Shown here piece after piece: positions 36,703 to 43,767 of a stretch of 46,452 nucleotides of DNA. Below the pieces are notes generated by a model. The model saw only the letters and a list, made by a program, of their open reading frames with translations, was not told where the DNA came from and made no database searches. This stretch comes from an uncultured Bacteroidales bacterium (lineage in GTDB: Bacteria > Bacteroidota > Bacteroidia > Bacteroidales > UBA932). The translations under genes and the position numbers were made by a program. The stretch covers positions 1-46,452 of the forward strand of contig ONIQ01000016.1 of assembly GCA_900317925.1 (NCBI GenBank), given 5' to 3'. Position 1 is the first letter of the stretch, and the number at the start of each line of letters is the position of its first letter.

Positions 36703-37716
36703 TTGAAGAGTTTGCGCAAATATTTTGCCTTTCTGGTTCTCGGGGTTGCAGCCTGCCCGGGCTGCAGCCTCGTGGACGAGGATATGCGTGACTGCGAGGC
36801 CGACACCCGGCTGGACTACGAGTTGCGCCTGGTCACCAACATGACTACGGAACTGCAGACGCAGTTGAGCCTTGAAACCGACGCGAAGGTGGCGGCTGCC
36901 CTGAAAACCTGTTGGCAAGAGGTTTTCACCGACCGGGCGCACGACGTGGACCTTTCGTTCTACGATGTGGTGGAACCTTGGGGACGCCTGCACCATGAGC
37001 AGCATGTGATGGATGCTTCTCAAACCAGTTATTCCCTGTACATTCCGGTGAGGCGCTACATGCATTTGGCGGTGGCCAACCTGGAGGGGAACGGAAGCCT
37101 GCGGCTGGAGGATGACCTTTATTCCACCACGGCCACGCTCCGGGAAACGCTTGCCGACACGCTGGACTCCCAGAGCAAGGGCATCTTTACGGCCCGTCTT
37201 CCCATGGATATACACAAAGGCGAGAACCAGGAGTTCGATGTTCGCCTGTACATGGCCAACAGTGCGTCCGCCCTTGTGCTGGACACGCTGGACAGCCACG
37301 TGAAGGATGTCCGCGTTTACGGAGCCGGTTTTGCCACGGAGTTCAGCATGGCCGACAGCGTGTACCATTTCCCCTACACGCCCATATACCGGGCCAGGAA
37401 GGTGGAAGTGGGGACTGCATCCGGCGAACAGCTCTGTTACACCACGGTCACTTTCCCTTCCCGCTCCTCGCGGGAAAGCAAGGCCGAAGCCTCCAACGCC
37501 CTTTGGCAACTGCGCGTGTATGCTACAATGCCAGACGGGAAAATTACCGAGTCGGTGGTGTATGTAACCGCCCCGCTGGAGGCCGGAAAGGTGAAGATTA
37601 TCAAAGGAAAAATTTACGGGAACGGAGCTTTGGTTCCCGATAAGGGTGACCCCACCGTGGGGGTTACGGTTCAATTGGACTGGAGTCCGGGCATGGAGCA
37701 TCAGGTGATTCTATGA
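36703..37716 (+). CDS. FimB/Mfa2-family fimbrial anchor lipoprotein
   Basis: A 337-residue lipoprotein of the FimB/Mfa2 family: the opening GCSLVDEDMRDCEAD with lipidated Cys21 is characteristic, followed by two beta-sandwich regions and the end VTVQLDWSPGM. In Porphyromonas Mfa2 keeps the pilus attached to the outer membrane and limits its length. In line with this it has a first strand (DYELRLVTNM) but no Thr-Lys processing motif after it, unlike the six pilin-like proteins around it. The start is TTG at 36703, since no ATG or GTG fits before the signal peptide. Its stop overlaps the next ATG (ATGA). Confidence 0.87.
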   Translation: MKSLRKYFAFLVLGVAACPGCSLVDEDMRDCEADTRLDYELRLVTNMTTELQTQLSLETDAKVAAALKTCWQEVFTDRAHDVDLSFYDVVEPWGRLHHEQHVMDASQTSYSLYIPVRRYMHLAVANLEGNGSLRLEDDLYSTTATLRETLADTLDSQSKGIFTARLPMDIHKGENQEFDVRLYMANSASALVLDTLDSHVKDVRVYGAGFATEFSMADSVYHFPYTPIYRARKVEVGTASGEQLCYTTVTFPSRSSRESKAEASNALWQLRVYATMPDGKITESVVYVTAPLEAGKVKIIKGKIYGNGALVPDKGDPTVGVTVQLDWSPGMEHQVIL

Positions 37717-39602
37717 TGAATCTGAAGCGAATATTTACAAGGATAAACTTGCCGGCGCTGGCAGCAGCGCTGGCAGGCTTGGTGTCTTGTGCTCGGGAGG
37801 CTGTGGATGTGATAGGTACAGAATCCGACGCCTCCCAGCCTGTGCGTATGAGCCTCACGCTGGGTGACGGACGTGCTACCAAGGCCGATGTGGGTTTCAT
37901 CACGGAAATGGGTGACAAGGAAGGTCGCTTCCGCGGTGTTGCAGACCTTCGCCTACTGCCTTTTTCCTCCCGGAGTGTCGTATCATCGCAAGATGCCGTC
38001 TTGTCGGGCACCGTCTATTTCCCTTTTTTAGAATCTCCCAGAGCATCCCGCAACAATGTTCTGTATTTTACACAAGATCTTTTTTTGCCGCGTCGTACGG
38101 CATCGGCCCTGCTCTATGGGAAAGCCCGCAAAGCCGGTAACAAGGCCGACGGCTCGGTGGCAGACAAGCAGTTGAACGGTTCGATTTTGGAACCGGATTT
38201 TTTTCATGCAAAAACGTTGACGGCAGGAGATTTCATCTTCACTCCCGAGGCGATGCTCCCCTCTGGAGATTCGGCGCCGGACGCCGCCATGCAAGACATT
38301 GTTTCGGCCCTTGATGGCGTTGTTTTGGGCGTTTCTTATTCTGTTGACGTTACTTTCAATGGCAGTGAGACAAAAACGGTAACGGTGAATTGGAACGGAG
38401 AGGTGGAGGATGAAAACCTGCGCAGCTGCTATGCGGCCATTACGGAGGAGGGTAAACTGATGCCCGGATCCGGCCGCAATGTGGAGGCACTGCTCACTAC
38501 GCTTTATCGTACTGTGGATTCGTATGTGAGCCAGAATGCCCTGGCGTATGAAGTGGAAAAGAACGGCAGTTTTTTTACGGCATATAAACAAGAGGATGGA
38601 AGCGTTTTACAATATAAAGATTTGTACAACGGTCTCTGTCAGGCCATCAAGGATAAATTTTCCGCCTGCGGAAACATTACCATTACGGATGACAAAAGTG
38701 TAAAATTCAAGGATTCAGCCACCTCTTCTTATCCGGAGTCTTACGGTCTTCCTTCCGGTGCTGCTGCGGTGCGTTGGTCTCCTTCGGGTTATGTGGTGCC
38801 GCTGGAGAACGGACTGGAAGGCATAGCCCCCATTTCACGCTTCTGTTTTCCGCCGGCCTTATACTATTTTGCCAATTCCCCGCTGGTCACTTCTACCAGT
38901 GACGATGTTCTCGAACACTATTCTGGTGAGAATACATGGGAAAGCATTCTTTCCCATTATACGGAGAATCCGGTTTCTGCAGATACCAAGGCTGTCGCTG
39001 TTGAGGAGACCCTGCAATATGCCGTGGGCATGCTCAAGGCTACCGTTCAAGCGTCCTCCGGGCTGCTTCAGGACAATGACGGCCTGGATTATACGCTGGT
39101 GGATGCCAGCGAGGGCAAACTTCCCTTGAAAGGAGTCATCATCGGCAGCCAGTATCCGCAGCAATATAATTTTTCTCCGGATATGGAGACCGCTCAGTAC
39201 TTTCTGTATGACAGCCAGTTTTCCGACGTTTGCCTGAAACCGTATGAGCCGGAGGCATCTCTCCCGGATTTTCGGGTATTGTCGCTGGAAACGCCTGAGA
39301 ATCAAACTGTTTATTTCTGCTTGGAGTTCGAGAATAACACAGGAAAGACTTTCTACGGCGCCGAAGGACGCATCCTTCCGGGGCATCGCTTCTACTTGAC
39401 CGGCAGTTTGGACTTGCCGGAAAATGCATCTTTCAGGAGTGTTTTCCTAAAAGACCGTGTAACTACGGTAAACTGTAAAGTAAACACCTTGGAAAATGCG
39501 CATTGTGCCATTCCGGATTTGGGCGTCCCGCAACTCACCCTGGGCGTCCAGACGGAAGTGAGCTGGATAATGTCTACACCCGTTACCGTCATTATGGAGT
39601 GA
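37713..39602 (+). CDS. fimbrillin-like lipoprotein (accessory pilin)
   Basis: A 629-residue lipoprotein with lipobox GLVSC (Cys26), first strand VRMSLTLGD and T56-K57. It shares with the two large fimbrillins the FPPALYYFANSPL block, the VIIGSQYPQQYNF segment, CLEFENNTGKTFYGAEGRILPGHRFYLTGSLDL and the end CAIPDLGVPQLTLGVQTEVSW. It is therefore a third, shorter and diverged paralogue. The 4-base overlap with the anchor gene and the TGATG junction to the next gene imply coupled translation. By position it corresponds to the accessory subunits mfa3-mfa5. Codon use is more AT-rich than the upstream operons. Confidence 0.75.
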   Translation: MMNLKRIFTRINLPALAAALAGLVSCAREAVDVIGTESDASQPVRMSLTLGDGRATKADVGFITEMGDKEGRFRGVADLRLLPFSSRSVVSSQDAVLSGTVYFPFLESPRASRNNVLYFTQDLFLPRRTASALLYGKARKAGNKADGSVADKQLNGSILEPDFFHAKTLTAGDFIFTPEAMLPSGDSAPDAAMQDIVSALDGVVLGVSYSVDVTFNGSETKTVTVNWNGEVEDENLRSCYAAITEEGKLMPGSGRNVEALLTTLYRTVDSYVSQNALAYEVEKNGSFFTAYKQEDGSVLQYKDLYNGLCQAIKDKFSACGNITITDDKSVKFKDSATSSYPESYGLPSGAAAVRWSPSGYVVPLENGLEGIAPISRFCFPPALYYFANSPLVTSTSDDVLEHYSGENTWESILSHYTENPVSADTKAVAVEETLQYAVGMLKATVQASSGLLQDNDGLDYTLVDASEGKLPLKGVIIGSQYPQQYNFSPDMETAQYFLYDSQFSDVCLKPYEPEASLPDFRVLSLETPENQTVYFCLEFENNTGKTFYGAEGRILPGHRFYLTGSLDLPENASFRSVFLKDRVTTVNCKVNTLENAHCAIPDLGVPQLTLGVQTEVSWIMSTPVTVIME

Positions 39603-41149
39603 TGCGGAGAGGAAGAGTCATATCGCTGTTGGTTGCCGTCGGGGTGGTCATGTCCTGTATTTTTGACACTCCGTACGAGGGTGCCTGTTCCGATTTGAAC
39701 ATTACCCTGGAGTTCCCTGCCCCCATGGCCACCAAGTCCGATGTGGGACAAGTCCCGGCCTCGGATGCGGAGAACGCCGTGACTGATTTGACTCTGTGGG
39801 TTTTCCGGAGTAATGATCATGAATTTGTTTGTTCCCTCCGGCTGCCGGAAGAGGACTCGGAGGCGGGATTTCCGCAAAGCGGGACAGTCCGCCGATATAC
39901 CTTGCCCGTACCGTCTTCATTTGCCCTTGAGCGTCCGAAAATTGACGTTTACGTCCTGGTGAATGCCGCTTCTGTCGGAAAGCAAGATTTGCGGAATAGC
40001 GAGGATTGGAACGAAGTGAGTACGGCTTTTTTCGGGGAAGGCTTTTTCGGCCCGCAGCAGCAGTGTACATCAGTTCCCACAAGCGGCCTTCCCATGAGCG
40101 GGGTTCGTACAAACCTTTCAATTCAAGGTAAAGAACCGTCGCTTAGCGTGGGCACCATCCCCATCACACGGGCGGTGTCCAAGCTCCGCTATGTCTTCAG
40201 CCAGTTGTATACGGAAGCGGAGGATGACGAGTTGGAGAAAGTCTATATTGACCGGATTGTATTGGATGGTGACCAAATTCCTGTGAGGGAAAAGGTCTTT
40301 TCCGAAAGCGGTGCGGCCATTGTTTCGGAGGCCGGATATGTTTCCGGCACAATGGTTACATCCGGACCCGAAGATGCCATCAATACTTCGGTATCACCGG
40401 AACGCTATACCTATGCCGGGCAGGACGGCCCCACTTACGAGCGCCTGATCCAGGACGGTATCTCGGGTGGAATGCTCACACAGGTGGGAGCCGGGGCCAT
40501 TTATCTCCGGGAGAGTGACAAAGCACTCAAGGGCACTGTCTATTATCGTGTGCAGAAGGGGTCGGAAGAACCGGTAGAAAAACCGCTTTCCTTCTCCATG
40601 AATGCACCGGGCGATTTTTCCCGCAACCATACCTGGACGCTCTATGGGTATTATGTAAGCGGACGTACGATGGAACTTGCCGTGACGGCCCTTCCCTGGG
40701 ACTGGAACAGGTTTACCATTGATTTTTCCGTTTCCTCCCTGATGGTGACGGACAAGCTCAAGGTGGATGGCAGTACGGTCAATGGCGTTGTTTCTACGGG
40801 CGTGAAGGACCATTACTATGTTTATCTTAAGCCCCATCAGGCGGCACGGGCCTATCTTTACGTAGCAACGCCCATGGGCGGGCAGCTGCAGGTGATTCCT
40901 GTAGAGGCTACGCCGGGGGCGGCGAACGCTTTCAAGGTGACGATGGGCGAATCCGGGAGTCAGGAGACCAATATTAACCCAGACAAGGACAAAGGGCGCA
41001 TCGATATCTACGTGGACAGGAATGATGACTACGTAGGAGAAACATCCGGGAAAATGATTACCCTGTCGTTCAAGGCGTTTATCAATGAACGGGAAATCCC
41101 GGGCGCATCGGAGACGATTGACCAGATTTACTATTTTGTATTGCCCTGA
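39602..41149 (+). CDS. fimbrillin-family lipoprotein (accessory/tip subunit)
   Basis: A 515-residue lipoprotein from ATG 39602 (TGATG with the previous stop), lipobox VVMSC (Cys19), first strand NITLEFPA, then T44-K45. The segment AVTDLTLWVFRSNDHEF is the typical second strand of Mfa-type pilins, and ITRAVSKLRYVFSQLY resembles the strand that ends their N-terminal domain. The C-terminal half (from about SLMVTDKLKVDG) looks like an added immunoglobulin-like domain. A longer in-frame extension upstream overlaps the preceding gene and lacks a signal peptide. It is likely a minor or tip subunit. Confidence 0.75.
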   Translation: MRRGRVISLLVAVGVVMSCIFDTPYEGACSDLNITLEFPAPMATKSDVGQVPASDAENAVTDLTLWVFRSNDHEFVCSLRLPEEDSEAGFPQSGTVRRYTLPVPSSFALERPKIDVYVLVNAASVGKQDLRNSEDWNEVSTAFFGEGFFGPQQQCTSVPTSGLPMSGVRTNLSIQGKEPSLSVGTIPITRAVSKLRYVFSQLYTEAEDDELEKVYIDRIVLDGDQIPVREKVFSESGAAIVSEAGYVSGTMVTSGPEDAINTSVSPERYTYAGQDGPTYERLIQDGISGGMLTQVGAGAIYLRESDKALKGTVYYRVQKGSEEPVEKPLSFSMNAPGDFSRNHTWTLYGYYVSGRTMELAVTALPWDWNRFTIDFSVSSLMVTDKLKVDGSTVNGVVSTGVKDHYYVYLKPHQAARAYLYVATPMGGQLQVIPVEATPGAANAFKVTMGESGSQETNINPDKDKGRIDIYVDRNDDYVGETSGKMITLSFKAFINEREIPGASETIDQIYYFVLP

Positions 41150-43767
41150 TGTTGCACAGGCTTTCATATCTGTTTGCGTTGCTGCTTGTCATCGCTGCCT
41201 GCTCCCGCGAAAATATCCCGGAGGAGTGGGACGGTCCTGTCATGGAGCTGAAAATCGTTTGTGACGAGTCTCCGGAAACCAAGGCCGACGACGAGGCCAC
41301 GGCTGCCGCCGATAGGGCCTACCATGAAAGCCAGATAGACTGGGTGGACTTCTATTTCTATCCCGGCGGGAACACGTCGGCACCTGCCACCCTTCACGTC
41401 CATATAGATGTGGAGGAGGGTGCCATGGGTTTCAAGACCTTCCTCCTGAACCTTGACTTCAACCAAGTGAACCGCATCTTTCCTGCCATTTCCGGCACGG
41501 AGCAGGCAACGGTATTTGCCCTCATCAATGGTCCCCGGACAGCTTTGGAGGCGCTGGAGTCGGCAGGAAACACCTCCCTTCCCGCCATTCAGGCTCTTGT
41601 TGTGAACACGGACTTCGTTTCTCCTTCCAACCATCGGCAGGTCCGTTTTATCATGAGCGGGCAGGCGGACATAGGGCTGGCAGGCCGTTCTCGCAAACTG
41701 GTAGCGCAGGGACAAATCAATGTCAGGCGCTATGCCAGCAAGATAACCGTTGGCATCAAGGCCGATGAGTATGTGGAACTGAGTACAGGCAGGGTGGATG
41801 AGGAAACGCTGGAGACCATTATGGAAGTATGGACTCCCTGCTTTGAAGAAATGCGCATTTACTTGGTGGACGGCGTTTCCAACGTCAACCTGTCCGGGAC
41901 ACCGGCCGGCATCGCGGGCGGAGTGGAAAGTCCGGAATTCCTGTCCTACCAAAGCAATCCCATGTATTTCTTTGAAGCCCAGGGGAATGACGCCAACATC
42001 ACCTACAAGCCGGTTTTTGACAAGAGTGCCGACGGTTTCTTCAACACCTATCCCATGTACACCTATCCCCGCTATTGGAAAGTGGGTCAGGAGACAGGAA
42101 ATACCCGGGAGCCCTATCTGAAACTGGTTCTTCCCTGGGAACGGAGGGCAGACCAGGCCCACGTCATCGATTATGCCAAGAAGGAGTTCTACTATAAAAT
42201 TCTTCTTCCCAACGACGGCTATTTCCTGCGGAACAACTGGTACCACTACGATGTGAATGTGGGTATGCTGGGGGCCGATGTGGAGGATGCTGCGGTGAAC
42301 GTGAATCCCATTGCCTTCTATATCAATTACTGGCAGGACAAGAATGTGGTGGTCAAGCATGCCAATATAGGCAATGCCCGTTATCTTGCCGTGGACAAGA
42401 CAAAATATGAACTGCACAACCAGACGGAAGTGGCCATGCGTTACACGACCTCCCATCCTGTCAATTTTGAGGTGGTGAGCGTCACCCGTCCCTATTATGG
42501 CAAGTCCACGAGTGCGGCAAGCATCAATGGGGTACCGCTCCGCAAGGTTGGCGCCCCCGATCCGCAGGGAATCTATGCCGAGACGGACAAGCTATACGGG
42601 GAAGGCTATTACCTTATCTATGGCGAAGATAAGTATGGCGGGTGGTTTACGGACAATGGGGAGGCCATTGTCTTCCAACATGCCCTTGACAATAAGGTTT
42701 CCAGCTCCACTTTGGACTACGCGCCCTATACGGCCATCATTTCCCTTTCCCACGCCGATAACGCCGGAGCCGCCTACACAAAGCGGGACACCGTCATACA
42801 GTATCCGGCCATGTATATCTTTGCCGAGCAGAATTCAGATCCCAACTTGGGCGTATTAAAGGACGAAGCGGAAAACTCAATCAAGGACAAGAACCCTTGG
42901 CTTAATTATAAGCATCTGGGATATGTCCTCATTGACGGCAAGTGCCGGAGCCGGAAGGCCCAGGACGGAGGAAGCGGACAGTTTGACTTGACGTTAGAAG
43001 AGTTGAAGACGCACGGGTATGGAGGATGGTCCGAAGGTGGCAATAATGCAACCAATCAGGCTCTTCGGTGGTTGCAGTGGCGCACTGTGAACTTTACCGG
43101 CGGCAACAGGAACATTTACAACATCACGGTGACCGTTTTGCCGGAAGGCAGCAATTATGTGATTGGTGACCCCCGCACCGCCAAACCGGATCCGCAGCTC
43201 AACGGGAAGGGAAACTTGAGAGAAAGCGGTTATGTGCTGGTGGCTAACCCCGAAGGCTACGACTTCAGGGAAGGGGGACCGGGGTGGTCGGACGATATTG
43301 TTCTCAGCCCCGGAAAAGATATCAATACCGGCGATACCCGTTACCTAGAGAACTACCGTCCGGCGGAGAGCTCTGACCGAACCCGTTATATGGTGGCACC
43401 TTCCTACCGCGTAGCTTCCAAATTCGGAGGCATGGAGTATGGCGGGGCGCCCTATCTGTCGGCCTACTACAAATGTGCCACCTACCAGGAAGACGGCTAT
43501 CCGGCCGGTCGCTGGCGTCTTCCCACGGCGGCAGAGATCCAGTTTATCGCCAGTATCCAGAAACAGGATTTCGTAACGTTGTTTGGTTCCGGCAACTATT
43601 GGTCGGCCAACGGACTCGTCAACGGAAGCGGCACTTATACGCAGGCAAAAGAAGGCGATTTGGCCCTGGCCCGCTGCGTGTATGATTCGTGGTATTGGGA
43701 TCAGTTTAAGGATCGCCTTCCTAGGGAGAAGCGTGACACTTATTATCTGGGAGATTTGCCGCAATGA
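41149..43767 (+). CDS. large fimbrial tip-type lipoprotein with Lcl/FISUMP-like C-terminus
   Basis: An 872-residue lipoprotein with lipobox VIAAC (Cys18), first strand MELKIVCD, then T44-K45. The N-terminal region carries the Mfa-type pilin pattern (VDFYFYPGG, ATVFALINGP, VRRYASKITVGIKADEY) as in DUF4906-type proteins. The last 100 residues (GRWRLPTAAEIQFI, GNYWSANG, ARCVYDSWYW) match the C-type-lectin-like Lcl/FISUMP fold often placed at the end of Bacteroidales surface proteins. This suggests a ligand-binding tip. It is joined to its neighbours by TGATG and ATGA overlaps. Confidence 0.78.
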   Translation: MLHRLSYLFALLLVIAACSRENIPEEWDGPVMELKIVCDESPETKADDEATAAADRAYHESQIDWVDFYFYPGGNTSAPATLHVHIDVEEGAMGFKTFLLNLDFNQVNRIFPAISGTEQATVFALINGPRTALEALESAGNTSLPAIQALVVNTDFVSPSNHRQVRFIMSGQADIGLAGRSRKLVAQGQINVRRYASKITVGIKADEYVELSTGRVDEETLETIMEVWTPCFEEMRIYLVDGVSNVNLSGTPAGIAGGVESPEFLSYQSNPMYFFEAQGNDANITYKPVFDKSADGFFNTYPMYTYPRYWKVGQETGNTREPYLKLVLPWERRADQAHVIDYAKKEFYYKILLPNDGYFLRNNWYHYDVNVGMLGADVEDAAVNVNPIAFYINYWQDKNVVVKHANIGNARYLAVDKTKYELHNQTEVAMRYTTSHPVNFEVVSVTRPYYGKSTSAASINGVPLRKVGAPDPQGIYAETDKLYGEGYYLIYGEDKYGGWFTDNGEAIVFQHALDNKVSSSTLDYAPYTAIISLSHADNAGAAYTKRDTVIQYPAMYIFAEQNSDPNLGVLKDEAENSIKDKNPWLNYKHLGYVLIDGKCRSRKAQDGGSGQFDLTLEELKTHGYGGWSEGGNNATNQALRWLQWRTVNFTGGNRNIYNITVTVLPEGSNYVIGDPRTAKPDPQLNGKGNLRESGYVLVANPEGYDFREGGPGWSDDIVLSPGKDINTGDTRYLENYRPAESSDRTRYMVAPSYRVASKFGGMEYGGAPYLSAYYKCATYQEDGYPAGRWRLPTAAEIQFIASIQKQDFVTLFGSGNYWSANGLVNGSGTYTQAKEGDLALARCVYDSWYWDQFKDRLPREKRDTYYLGDLPQ